64,000 bases of DNA from Bradyrhizobium sp. 170 (GTDB lineage Bacteria > Pseudomonadota > Alphaproteobacteria > Rhizobiales > Xanthobacteraceae): assembly GCF_023101085.1 (NCBI RefSeq), contig NZ_CP064703.1, forward strand, positions 9,026,501-9,090,500, written 5' to 3'. A model generated the notes under the pieces. That model worked only from the letters and a program-made list of their open reading frames with translations. It had not been told where the DNA came from and made no database searches. Positions 55,725-64,000 of the stretch are shown here, piece by piece. The position numbers were made by a program, and so were the translations under genes. Each line of letters starts with the position of its first letter. The stretch's first letter is position 1.

Positions 55725-55790
55725 ATTGTATACGATTAGATTGTGGACGTTGCAATGATTTATATTGTGCACAATCAAATTGTGTGCAAT
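55725..55790. promoter_or_regulatory. OhrR operator cluster between ohrR and ohr
   Basis: Three near-palindromic 12-base motifs occur: ATTGTATACGAT (55725), ATTGTGCACAAT (55764, perfect) and ATTGTGTGCAAT (55779, one mismatch). The last two are 15 bases apart. The region is AT-rich against its surroundings. OhrR proteins bind AT-rich inverted repeats of the TACAATT-AATTGTA kind, so these are the expected operators, controlling both genes. Confidence 0.7.
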
Positions 55791-55828
55791 ACACACGCCA
55801 TCGAAACGGCAAACCCAGGGAGAACCAC

Positions 55829-56254
55829 ATGTCCGTGAACGTGCTCTACAAGACCAGCGCCAAGGCCACCGGCGGCCGTGACGGCACCGCAGCAACCCTC
55901 GACGGCGCGCTCGACGTCAAGCTCGCGACCCCGAAGGAACTCGGCGGCGGCGGTGGCGCTGGCAACAACCCCGAGCAGCTGTTTGCGGCCGGCTATGCCG
56001 CCTGCTTCATCGGCGCGATGAAATTCGTAGCTTCCCAAGGCGGCCCGAAGGTACCGGCGGACGCTACCGTGACCTCCACCGTCGGCATCGGCCCGCGTTC
56101 GGCCGGCGGCTTTGGCCTCGATGTCGAACTCGCCGTATCGCTGCCCGGCGTTGCCAAGGCGGAAGCGGAAGCGCTGGTGGCGAAGGCGCATCAGGTGTGC
56201 CCGTATTCCAACGCCACCCGCGGCAACATCGATGTCCGCCTGACCGTCGTCTGA
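55829..56254 (+). CDS. ohr: Organic hydroperoxide resistance protein
   Basis: 141 residues from the ATG at 55829 ([19 protein letters not shown]); the frame from 55784 runs through the operators. Ohr/OsmC fold with the reactive Cys59 ([12 protein letters not shown]) and resolving Cys124 ([13 protein letters not shown]), plus [10 protein letters not shown]. It reduces organic and fatty-acid hydroperoxides using lipoyl proteins. It is controlled by the divergent ohrR. Confidence 0.96.
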   Translation: MSVNVLYKTSAKATGGRDGTAATLDGALDVKLATPKELGGGGGAGNNPEQLFAAGYAACFIGAMKFVASQGGPKVPADATVTSTVGIGPRSAGGFGLDVELAVSLPGVAKAEAEALVAKAHQVCPYSNATRGNIDVRLTVV

Positions 56255-56431
56255 CGACGGGATTCGAACGGCCCGCGCACGATCGCCGGCGGGCCGTTCG
56301 CCTCGCGGAATTTTCCGCAAGCTTGCTACGGCGGCGGCATCATGCGCCTGTGCGCGGGACGCCATTGCCGCCGCGCCTGAAGACCGCTAGCTCAGGATTT
56401 CCATTTTCATCCTGAGCGAAGGTTGTTTTCC

Positions 56432-57628
56432 ATGAGTTCTCCCGGCGCAATGACCGGCCTGCGCGTGATCGACCTGACGCGCGTGCTCGGCGGCCCCTAT
56501 TGCACGCAAATCCTCGCCGACCACGGCGCCGACGTCATCAAGGTCGAACCGCCGGCCGGCGACGAAGTGCGCGACTGGGGCCCTCCATTCCACGAGGAGG
56601 ACGCGGCCTATTTCGTCGGCATCAACCGCAACAAGCGCTCGATCGGGCTGGACCTCGCTTCCGAAGGCGGGCGCGCCGTGCTGCTGAAAATGCTGGAGAC
56701 CGCCGACGTCCTGATCGAGAATTTCAAGCCGGGCACGCTCGACAAATGGGGTATCGGCAACGACGTGCTGCGCGCGAAATTTCCGCGTCTCGTGCATTGC
56801 CGGATTTCCGGCTTCGGCGCCGACGGCCCGCGCGGCGGCAATCCCGGCTACGACGCCATCATCCAGGCCATGACCGGCATGATTGCGGCGACCGGCTCGC
56901 CGGAGAGCGGCCCGATGCGGATTGGCGTTCCCCTGGTGGACATCACCACCGGGCTTTACGCGGCGATCGGCATCCTGATGGCGCTCTCAGAACGGCAGCG
57001 TTCAGGTCTCGGTCAGTTTCTGGAAACCACGCTGTATGAAACCGGCCTTGCGATCATGCATCCGCACACCGCGAACTACTTCATGCATGGCAAGCCGCCG
57101 GGCCTTACCGGCAACGAGCATCCGAACCTAGTGCCCTATGCGATCTTCCCGACCAGGACCGATGACATCTTCATCGGCGTCGGCAATGACGGCACCTTCC
57201 GCAAGCTCGCCAAGGAAATCGGCAAGCCCGAACTCGGCACCGATCCTCGCTTTGCCCGCAACAAGGACCGCATCGCCAACCGCGATGCGCTGCGCGCCGA
57301 GCTCGCTGCCGTGTTCAGCCAGCACGAGGCCGAACCGCTCTGCAATCGCCTGCTGGCGGCAGGCCTGCCGGCGGGCCCGGTGCAGAAGATCGACCAGGCG
57401 CTGACCAATCCGCACACGCTGCATCGCGGCGATATCATTGAAAAGGATTGGTACAAGGGCGTCGCCTCCCCGATCCGGCTGGAGCGGACCAAGCCGAGCC
57501 TGCGCCGGACACCACCGAAATTCAGCCAGCACACATCAGAGGTGCTGGGCGAGTTCGGCTACGCGAAGAGCGAGATCGAGGCGCTGGTCGCCAAGGGCGC
57601 GGTCTGCGGCAACGAGCGCAAGCGGTAA
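56432..57628 (+). CDS. CaiB/BaiF-family CoA-transferase (class III)
   Basis: 398 residues from the ATG at 56432 (MSSPGAMTGLRVIDLTRVLGGPYCTQIL). Family motifs: LADHGADVIKVEPPAGDEVRDW, NRNKRSIGLDL, LIENFKPGTLDKWG, and GNPGYDAIIQAMTGM with the Asp that forms the acyl anhydride. It transfers CoA between carboxylic acids; the members closest in layout work on succinyl-CoA and dicarboxylates such as glutarate, but no partner genes point to a substrate. It is monocistronic; a family B repeat follows. Confidence 0.88.
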   Translation: MSSPGAMTGLRVIDLTRVLGGPYCTQILADHGADVIKVEPPAGDEVRDWGPPFHEEDAAYFVGINRNKRSIGLDLASEGGRAVLLKMLETADVLIENFKPGTLDKWGIGNDVLRAKFPRLVHCRISGFGADGPRGGNPGYDAIIQAMTGMIAATGSPESGPMRIGVPLVDITTGLYAAIGILMALSERQRSGLGQFLETTLYETGLAIMHPHTANYFMHGKPPGLTGNEHPNLVPYAIFPTRTDDIFIGVGNDGTFRKLAKEIGKPELGTDPRFARNKDRIANRDALRAELAAVFSQHEAEPLCNRLLAAGLPAGPVQKIDQALTNPHTLHRGDIIEKDWYKGVASPIRLERTKPSLRRTPPKFSQHTSEVLGEFGYAKSEIEALVAKGAVCGNERKR

Positions 57629-57634
57629 CCTTTG

Positions 57635-57754
57635 GTCGTCCCTGCGAACGCAGGGACCCATACGCCGCGGCTCTTCGCTTTGGGCGCTGTGGTCGCCGCC
57701 CTTCTGGAATCACAGACGGCTGTGGTTATGGGCCCCTGCTTTCGCAGGGGCGAC
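57635..57754. repeat. Intergenic palindromic repeat, family B copy 2
   Basis: GTCGTCCCTGCGAACGCAGG and CCTGCTTTCGCAGGGGCGAC bracket an interior with CCATACGCCGCGGC at the left and CTGTGGTTATGGG at the right, the reverse of the copy at 11902-12029. Confidence 0.8.
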
Positions 57755-57830
57755 GGCTACCATTTGCCCCTCCGCCTATTTTCCGGCTTCCCTCCACGCC
57801 CGCTTTCCCAATACCATCCTTTCGCTTATA

Positions 57831-57848
57831 CGGTCATTTGCACGTCAT
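57831..57848 (+). promoter_or_regulatory. PHO box upstream of ugpB
   Basis: CGGTCAT (57831-57837), 4 bases, ACGTCAT (57842-57848): two direct 7-base repeats in the 11-base register of the PhoB consensus CTGTCAT-N4-CTGTCAT, matching at 6 and 5 of 7 positions. It lies 54 bases before the ugpB start, a normal distance for activation under phosphate limitation. Confidence 0.6.
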
Positions 57849-57902
57849 CCGGCGCTGTTATCGCGCGAAACGAAGGTGACGACCCCAACCCGGAGGAATT
57901 CC

Positions 57903-59216
57903 ATGGCACTACGACAATTCGGCGCAGCGGCGGCAGTAACGGTTGCGCTGGCGCTCGCAACGCCTGCCCAGGCCGTGACCGAGATCCAGTGGTGGCACGC
58001 CATGTCCGGCGGCAACAACGACATCGTCAACAAGCTCGCCGCGGAATTCAACGCCAGCCAGTCCGACTACAAGGTCGTTCCGACCTTCAAGGGCAGCTAT
58101 CCCGACACCATGAATGCCGGCATCGCCGCCTTCCGCGCCGGCAACGCGCCGCATATCATGCAGGTGTTCGAGGTCGGCACCGCGACCATGATGAGCGCCA
58201 CCGGCGCCATCAAGCCGGTCTACCAGCTCATGAAGGATGCCGGCGAGCCCTTCGATCCCAAGGCCTATCTGCCGACCATTACTGGCTACTACTCGACCTC
58301 CAAGGGCGACATGCTGTCGTTCCCCTTCAATTCCTCGTCGATGGTGATGTGGATCAACAAGGACGAGTTGAAGAAGGCCGGCGTCGCCGAAATTCCAAAA
58401 ACCTGGCCGGAAGTGTTTGCTGCCGCGAAGAAGCTTAAGGCCGCCGGACACGAGACCTGCGGCTTCTCCAATGCCTGGGCATCGTGGGCGCACATCGAAC
58501 AATTTTCGGCATGGCACAACGTGCCGATCGGAACCAAGGCCAACGGCCTCGATGGTTTCGACACGGTTCTGACCTTCAACTCGCCGCTACATGTGAAGCA
58601 TTTGCAGAACTTGATCGACCTGCAAAAGGACAAGACCTACGACTATTCCGGCCGCGAAAATAAGAGCGAAGCCCGCTTCGGTTCGGGCGAATGCGCGATC
58701 TTCCTGACCTCGTCAGGTTACTACGCCACCGCCAAGAGCACCGCCAAGTTCGACTTCACCTCGGCGCCGATGCCCTATTACCCCGACGCGGCCGGCGCAC
58801 CGCAGAACTCGATCATCGGCGGTGCATCGCTGTGGGTGATGGGCGGCAAGAAGCCCGATGAATACAAAGGCGTGGCGAAATTCTTCACCTTCCTGTCCGA
58901 CACCAACCGTCAGGCCAAGCTGCACCAGGAATCCGGCTATCTGCCGATCACCAAAGCTGCCTATGAGAAGACCAAGGCCGACGGCTTCTACGAAAAAAAC
59001 CCGGTACCGGAGACCCCGCTAAAGGAGCTCACCAACAAGGAGCCGACCGAGAATTCGCGCGGCCTGCGCTTCGGCAACATGGTGCAGATGCGCGACGTCT
59101 GGGCCGAGCAGATCGAAGCGGCCCTCGCCGGGCAAAAAACCGCGCAGCAAGCGCTTGATGAGGCCGTCGCCAAAGGCAATGCGATGTTGCGAACGTTCGA
59201 AAAGACGGCAAAGTAG
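57903..59216 (+). CDS. ugpB: sn-glycerol-3-phosphate ABC transporter, binding protein
   Basis: 437 residues from the ATG at 57903, with a GGAGGA ribosome site. The signal peptide is ALRQFGAAAAVTVALALATPAQA. The mature part is a type I extracellular solute-binding protein of the UgpB type: EIQWWHAMSGGNNDIVNKLAAEFN, APHIMQVFEVGTATMM and GGASLWVMGGKKPDEYKG. It captures glycerol-3-phosphate or glycerophosphodiesters in the periplasm. It is the first gene of ugpBAEC, with a PHO box upstream. Confidence 0.94.
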   Translation: MALRQFGAAAAVTVALALATPAQAVTEIQWWHAMSGGNNDIVNKLAAEFNASQSDYKVVPTFKGSYPDTMNAGIAAFRAGNAPHIMQVFEVGTATMMSATGAIKPVYQLMKDAGEPFDPKAYLPTITGYYSTSKGDMLSFPFNSSSMVMWINKDELKKAGVAEIPKTWPEVFAAAKKLKAAGHETCGFSNAWASWAHIEQFSAWHNVPIGTKANGLDGFDTVLTFNSPLHVKHLQNLIDLQKDKTYDYSGRENKSEARFGSGECAIFLTSSGYYATAKSTAKFDFTSAPMPYYPDAAGAPQNSIIGGASLWVMGGKKPDEYKGVAKFFTFLSDTNRQAKLHQESGYLPITKAAYEKTKADGFYEKNPVPETPLKELTNKEPTENSRGLRFGNMVQMRDVWAEQIEAALAGQKTAQQALDEAVAKGNAMLRTFEKTAK

Positions 59217-59297
59217 ACAGTCGGCATTGGCTCCCCCTCCACGCCGGAAGGGGAGCCGGTCTGACACCTAAGCGCGGAAGGCTGTAAAGCGCCCTAG

Positions 59298-60179
59298 ATG
59301 GAAAAGTCGGTCGTCTTCAACAACAGGCTGTTGCCATATTTACTGCTCGTGCCGCAGCTCATCATCACATTCGTATTCTTCTACTGGCCGGCGAGCCAGG
59401 CGGTCTGGCAATCCTTCCTGCGCGAGGACGCGTTCGGATTGCATTCGGAATTTGTTGGGTTGGAAAATTACCAGAGCCTGTTCGCCGATCCCAGCTATTA
59501 CAAATCGATGCTGACGACGGTGATTTTCTCCTCGCTGGTCGCGGCATTGTCGCTCTCCATTGCCTTGCTGTTCGCGACCCAGGCGGACAAGAACCTGAAA
59601 GCCGCCGGCGGCTACAAGACCCTGATGATCTGGCCCTATGCGGTGGCGCCTGCGGTCGCCGGCGTATTGTGGATCTTCATGTTCCATCCCTCGCTCGGCA
59701 CGCTGGCACGGCCGCTGCGCTGGATGAATTTCGACTGGAATCCGCTGCTGAACGGCAACCACGCCATGGCGCTCGTGGTGATGGCCGCGGTGTGGAAGCA
59801 GATTTCCTATAATTTCCTGTTCTTCCTCGCCGGGCTGCAATCGATTCCGAAGAGCGTGCTGGAAGCCGGCGCGATCGACGGCGCCGGCCCGATGCGGCGG
59901 TTCTGGACCATCACCTTTCCGCTGCTGTCGCCGACCACGTTCTTTCTCCTGGTCGTCAATGTGGTCTACGTCTTCTTCGATACGTTCGGCATCATCGACG
60001 CCGTCACCGGCGGCGGTCCGGCCGGCGCGACCACCACCATGGTCTACAAGGTGTTTGCCGACGGACGGCTCGGCGGCGATCTCGGCGGCTCGGCGGCGCA
60101 ATCGGTGATCCTGATGGTGATCGTGATCGCGCTGACCGCGATCCAGTTCAAATATGTCGAGCGCAAGGTGCAGTACTGA
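59298..60179 (+). CDS. ugpA: sn-glycerol-3-phosphate ABC transporter, permease UgpA
   Basis: 293 residues with about six membrane segments (for example [21 protein letters not shown] and [22 protein letters not shown]). The EAA loop that contacts the ATPase is [20 protein letters not shown]. It forms the transmembrane pore with UgpE. The TGA overlaps the ugpE ATG (TGATG, 60177-60181), so translation is coupled. It starts 81 bases after ugpB. Confidence 0.95.
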   Translation: MEKSVVFNNRLLPYLLLVPQLIITFVFFYWPASQAVWQSFLREDAFGLHSEFVGLENYQSLFADPSYYKSMLTTVIFSSLVAALSLSIALLFATQADKNLKAAGGYKTLMIWPYAVAPAVAGVLWIFMFHPSLGTLARPLRWMNFDWNPLLNGNHAMALVVMAAVWKQISYNFLFFLAGLQSIPKSVLEAGAIDGAGPMRRFWTITFPLLSPTTFFLLVVNVVYVFFDTFGIIDAVTGGGPAGATTTMVYKVFADGRLGGDLGGSAAQSVILMVIVIALTAIQFKYVERKVQY

Positions 60180-61027
60180 TGGTCGAGCACCGCCCGCTCA
60201 GCGACATCATCGCCTACACGATTCTGACGCTCGGCATCTTCATCGTCGCCTTTCCTGTCTATCTGGCGCTGATTGCTTCCACCCATGACGCCGCCACCGT
60301 TGTCGGCGGCAACATGCCGCTGACGCCAGGCGGCCATACGCTGGACAACTACTACCGCGCCATCTTCGTCGGCGGTGCGCGCGCCATCCGCGAGCCGGTC
60401 GGGCAGATGCTGATGAACTCATTCATCTCGGCGATCGGCATCGCAATCGGCAAGATCTTCATCTCGATCCTGTCGGCCTATGCGGTGGTGTATTTCCGCT
60501 TTCCGTTCCGCAAGACCGCGTTCTGGATCATCTTCGTCACGCTGATGCTGCCCGTAGAGGTCCGCATCTATCCGACCTACAAGGTGGTCGCGGACCTGAA
60601 GATGCTCGACACCTATGCCGGGCTGATCCTGCCGCTGATTGCGTCCGCCACGGGAACGCTGCTGTTCCGGCAGTTCTTCATGACCATCCCCGAGGAACTG
60701 CTGGAGGCGTCGCGGATCGACGGCGCCGGCCCCTTCCGCTTCTTCTGGGATACGCTGCTGCCGCTGTCGGTGACGACGATCGCGGCCCTGTTCGTGATCC
60801 AGTTCATCTATGGCTGGAATCAATATTTGTGGCCGCTTTTGATCACCACCCAGGATTCGATGCAGACCATCGTCATCGGCATCAAGAAGATGCTGTATAC
60901 GACCGACGAACTCGCCGAATGGCAACTCGCGATGGCGACCGCCATTCTCGCGATGCTGCCGCCGGTCGCGGTCGTGGTGTTCATGCAACGGCTGTTCGTG
61001 CGCGGCCTGGTCGAGACGGAGAAGTAG
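60179..61027 (+). CDS. ugpE: sn-glycerol-3-phosphate ABC transporter, permease UgpE
   Basis: 282 residues. It begins [34 protein letters not shown], the usual UgpE opening with the first membrane segment. The EAA loop is [20 protein letters not shown]. Six membrane segments are predicted. It pairs with UgpA. It is followed after 7 bases by ugpC. Confidence 0.95.
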   Translation: MVEHRPLSDIIAYTILTLGIFIVAFPVYLALIASTHDAATVVGGNMPLTPGGHTLDNYYRAIFVGGARAIREPVGQMLMNSFISAIGIAIGKIFISILSAYAVVYFRFPFRKTAFWIIFVTLMLPVEVRIYPTYKVVADLKMLDTYAGLILPLIASATGTLLFRQFFMTIPEELLEASRIDGAGPFRFFWDTLLPLSVTTIAALFVIQFIYGWNQYLWPLLITTQDSMQTIVIGIKKMLYTTDELAEWQLAMATAILAMLPPVAVVVFMQRLFVRGLVETEK

Positions 61028-61034
61028 GGTAGTC

Positions 61035-62126
<1,092 letters not shown>

Positions 62127-62128
62127 TC

Positions 62129-62228
62129 CCGTCATTCCGGGGCGGCGCGAAGCGTCGAACCCGGAATCTCGTGCCGTCAACCTCTGGATTCTGGGTTCAG
62201 TCGCTGCGCGCTTGCCCCGGAATGACGG
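62129..62228. repeat. Intergenic palindromic repeat, family F
   Basis: CCGTCATTCCGGGGC at the left and GCCCCGGAATGACGG at the right are near-perfect reverse complements (CCGTCATTCCGGGGCGGCGC against GCGCTTGCCCCGGAATGACG). A second inner inverted motif is AACCCGGAATCTC/GGATTCTGGGTT. It directly follows the ugpC stop. Confidence 0.8.
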
Positions 62229-62271
62229 TGGAAAACCCCGCCGCGGCCGATTTACGCTGCTTTCAGAGACG

Positions 62272-62300
62272 CTTGAACCGTTCCCAAATCACCCCCATAT
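62272..62300 (+). promoter_or_regulatory. Sigma-32 (RpoH) promoter for hsp20
   Basis: CTTGAAC (62272-62278), 14 bases, CCCCATAT (62293-62300): an almost ideal heat-shock promoter (CTTGAAA-N13/14-CCCCATNT). The predicted transcript start near 62306 gives a leader of about 80 bases. Confidence 0.8.
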
Positions 62301-62305
62301 TCCCG

Positions 62306-62385
62306 GTGACCGGACGGCAAGTCGGCCGGCCGGTTGAATGGGGCGCCGCAAGGGCCCCTCAAAGTCGCTTCGAGAGGACTTTGTA
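62306..62385 (+). promoter_or_regulatory. ROSE-type RNA thermometer
   Basis: The leader between the sigma-32 promoter and the hsp20 start folds into several hairpins. The last one pairs AAAGTC (62361-62366) with GACTTT (62377-62382) and encloses the ribosome site GAGAGGA (62372-62378). Its 5' side contains TCGCT, the U(U/C)GCU signature of ROSE elements, with the bulged G. An upstream GGGGC/GCCCC hairpin (from 62340) is also present. ROSE elements mask the ribosome site at normal temperature and melt in heat; they are a hallmark of bradyrhizobial small heat-shock genes. Confidence 0.8.
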
Positions 62386-62811
62386 ATGTCTCGTGTTCCT
62401 TCGTTATCCAGTCCGTTCCTGCTTGGGTTCGACGAAATCGAGCGTGCGCTCGATCGCGTCGTCAAAGGCGCCGACGGTTATCCTCCCTACAACATCGAGC
62501 GGTGTGACCGTGCCAACGGCCAGCCCGAGCGGTTGCGCATCACGCTCGCGGTGGCAGGTTTTACCCGCGACCAACTCGATGTGACCACTGAGGAAAACCA
62601 GCTCGTGATCCGGGGCCGCCAACAGGACGACAAGGCCCGGCAGTACATCCATCGCGGCATCGCCGCGCGCCACTTCCAGCGCACCTTCGTGCTGGCGGAG
62701 GGGATGCTGGTGCTGGGCGCGGATCTGAAAAACGGGCTGTTGTCGATCGACCTCGCCAGGCCGGAGCCTGAAAGGGTCGTTAAGACAATAGCTATCAATG
62801 AGCACGAATAA
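62386..62811 (+). CDS. Small heat-shock protein, Hsp20 family
   Basis: 141 residues from the ATG at 62386; the frame from 62338 runs through the ROSE hairpin. It opens with PSLSSPFLLGFDEIERALDRV, then YPPYNIERCDRANGQPERLRITLAVAGFTRDQLDVTTEENQLVIRG, the alpha-crystallin domain, and a GLLSIDLARPEPE beta strand. This is the class A (IbpA-like) type. It binds unfolding proteins without ATP. It is under sigma-32 and ROSE control and followed by the DUF1150 gene. Confidence 0.95.
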   Translation: MSRVPSLSSPFLLGFDEIERALDRVVKGADGYPPYNIERCDRANGQPERLRITLAVAGFTRDQLDVTTEENQLVIRGRQQDDKARQYIHRGIAARHFQRTFVLAEGMLVLGADLKNGLLSIDLARPEPERVVKTIAINEHE

Positions 62812-62860
62812 TGGAACAAGTAGCGGACTCGACCGCTTAGACCCAGAAGGAGTCGAGACC

Positions 62861-63127
62861 ATGAGTGACGTGAGTGTGACCTTCGAATCCGAAAAGGTTT
62901 CCGTTGAGGCGCTGGCCCATCTTGGTGAAGGCCACATCGCCTACGTGAAACAAGTCCGTTCCGAGGACGTGCCGGGACTGTTTCCGCAGGCGCCGAAAAT
63001 CGCGCCAGGGCTGAAACTGTTCGCGCTGCATGCCGCCGACGGCACCCCGATCATGCTGACCGACAGCCGGGAAGCCGCGGTCGCCAACGCATGGAGCAAC
63101 GAGCTTCAGGCCGTCAGCGTGCACTGA
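62861..63127 (+). CDS. DUF1150-type small protein
   Basis: 88 residues from the ATG at 62861, with AAGGAG before it; the frame from 62798 overlaps hsp20. The conserved stretch is LAHLGEGHIAYVKQVRSEDVPGLFPQAPKIAPGLKLFALHAADGTPIMLTDSR, the DUF1150 domain of alphaproteobacteria. It commonly follows hsp20 genes and probably shares the heat-shock transcript. The function is unknown. Confidence 0.85.
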   Translation: MSDVSVTFESEKVSVEALAHLGEGHIAYVKQVRSEDVPGLFPQAPKIAPGLKLFALHAADGTPIMLTDSREAAVANAWSNELQAVSVH

Positions 63128-63215
63128 CGAAGCCGGCCGTCGCTGACGCGACGCTTGCTGCTTTATCAGCGCGGTGGTCGGCTGGCGGCCGATGAGCCGC
63201 AACGAGAGTTCATCA

Positions 63216-63257
63216 TACGCGGGCACGATCCTCGGGATCGGCCCGCGTATTTTTTTG
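63216..63257 (+). terminator. Terminator of the hsp20-DUF1150 operon
   Basis: TACGCGGGC (63216-63224) pairs with GCCCGCGTA (63241-63249), an inner CGATCC/GGATCG extends the stem, and a run of eight T follows. It ends 89 bases after the DUF1150 stop. The 63128-63450 gap holds this terminator and the family G repeat. Confidence 0.92.
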
Positions 63258-63298
63258 CGTTTCGAGACGCGCCCTGCTTTGGATACGGAGATGTCCAG

Positions 63299-63380
63299 AG
63301 CATGATCCGGAAAAGTGGGCACCGGTTTTCCCTCGCGACAAGCGCGGAACGCGTTTGCGCGGAGATCATGTTCAAATCAA
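63299..63380. repeat. Dispersed bradyrhizobial repeat, family G
   Basis: AGCATGATCCGGAAAAGTGG, then CACCGGTTTTCC and GAGATCATGTTCAAATCAA: this is the repeat often seen in Bradyrhizobium intergenic regions as I recall it. The inner CGGAAAAGTGGGCACCGGTTTTCC folds into a hairpin, and ATGATC/GATCAT close the outside. Only one copy is in this window. Confidence 0.65.
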
Positions 63381-63450
63381 AGAGATAGAGCGGGATGACG
63401 ATTCGAAGAATAGTCATCTCGCTTCAGTCTCCAATCGGGCGCCAAGATCG

Positions 63451-63964
63451 ATGAATGATTCAGAGCCGAGATCGGTTGATGTGGCCGATATGTTGCGGGA
63501 CGAGGCACTGGGAAAGGCCCTTCTGGCGCTCAACAACACGCATGCGCAGGAACTGTCCTGGTTAGGCGGAACGGCTCGAATACCTGGTCAGCGAAGCGTT
63601 CCTCGCGAGACGGATTGGCCGGCTGGACGCCTTCCTGCTCGCCTTCGATCAGGACGCCCGATATGACAGCCCGAATTTCATCTGGTTCCGCGCCCGCTAT
63701 CCGCGCTTTGTGTATGTCGACCGCATCGTGGTCGCGCCATCGGCGCGCGGGCGCGGCTGCGCACGGCGGCTGTATGATGACCTGTTCGGACACGCCGTCC
63801 GCGCCGGGCACGACCGCATTGTCTGCGAGGTCAACACAATTCCGCCGAACCTCGCTTCGGATGCCTTCCATGCGGCGCTAGGTTTTGTCGAGGTCGGCAC
63901 CGCAAGCATCCATGACGGACGCCGAACGGTTCGCTACCTGTCGCATGCGCCGCAAGGCCGATAG
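63451..63964 (+). pseudogene. GNAT acetyltransferase with a frameshift
   Basis: The first frame from 63451 (MNDSEPRSVDVADMLRDEALGKALLALNNTHAQELSWL) leads into the expected protein, but after Trp (63559-63561) the continuation EYLVSEAFLARRIGRLDAFLLAFDQ lies in the next frame (from 63566). Four bases, TTAG, stand where three or six would keep the frame, and they also create a TAG in the second frame. The remainder is a full GNAT C-terminus with RIVVAPSARGRGCARRLYDDL (acetyl-CoA loop) and VCEVNTIPPN. Either a pseudogene by a 2-base loss or 1-base gain, or a sequencing error. The last 36 bases of the window show nothing. Confidence 0.75.
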
Positions 63965-64000
63965 CGCAAGCATCACGCCGCGCGCACGGTCGAGAGGAAT

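Overview
The window is a high-GC alphaproteobacterial chromosome segment, most consistent with Bradyrhizobium or a close relative in Nitrobacteraceae. The reasons are: Irr with the Cys-Pro haem-regulatory motif at residue 29, directly beside fabA; a ROSE-type leader with a sigma-32-type promoter before a small heat-shock gene; divL followed by tsaE-amgK, murU, addB, addA and trxA; a trpF-trpB-trpA-accD-folC operon; an aroA/cmk/rpsA/ihfB neighbourhood; and many intergenic palindromic repeats. No prophage, transposase or CRISPR array was seen. This is core chromosome with scattered accessory genes.

Layout. 0-4.5 kb: the end of pnp, a Tat-exported Mn-type superoxide dismutase, and divergent katG/oxyR (oxidative stress). 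4.5-8 kb: accessory genes, namely an autotransporter remnant, a GNAT, two tandem secreted paralogues of unknown function and a GST. 8-12 kb: fabA-fabB-fabV (unsaturated fatty acid synthesis, with FabV as the enoyl reductase) divergent from irr. 12-20.3 kb: an SH3-domain protein, a candidate 6S RNA, a 2-hydroxyacid dehydrogenase, a LysR/aldo-keto reductase pair, a MoeB/ThiF-type enzyme, a pseudo-protease and a gamma-glutamyltransferase. 20.4-27.2 kb: an orphan ParA-like ATPase, a GNAT, mutM, then ubiE-ubiB-coaBC-dut. 27.5-40.1 kb: divL, a TsaE-AmgK fusion, a PilZ protein, murU, addB, addA and trxA. 40.2-54.2 kb, mostly minus strand: a phosphoesterase, folC, accD, trpA, trpB, trpF, a LapA-like protein, ihfB, sppA, rpsA, cmk and aroA. 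54.2-64 kb: a FYDLN-type acidic protein, tRNA-Ala(GGC), a GIY-YIG protein, ohrR/ohr, a CoA-transferase, ugpBAEC with a PHO box, hsp20 with its ROSE leader, a DUF1150 protein, and a frameshifted GNAT.

Most notable: coaBC carries an N-terminal FitA-like ribbon-helix-helix antitoxin domain, and a perfect palindrome lies just before its start codon. That palindrome contains the half-site pair TGCTATCA/TGATAGCA, which as I recall is the half-site recognised by gonococcal FitAB. No PIN-domain toxin is present. This looks like a domesticated antitoxin fused to a coenzyme A biosynthetic enzyme, probably autoregulating the gene. Other notable items are a candidate 6S RNA at 12.6-12.8 kb, a candidate small RNA at 41.15 kb with a sigma-EcfG-like promoter and terminator, an operator that covers the start codon of a LysR gene, and FabV in the position where relatives often carry FabI.
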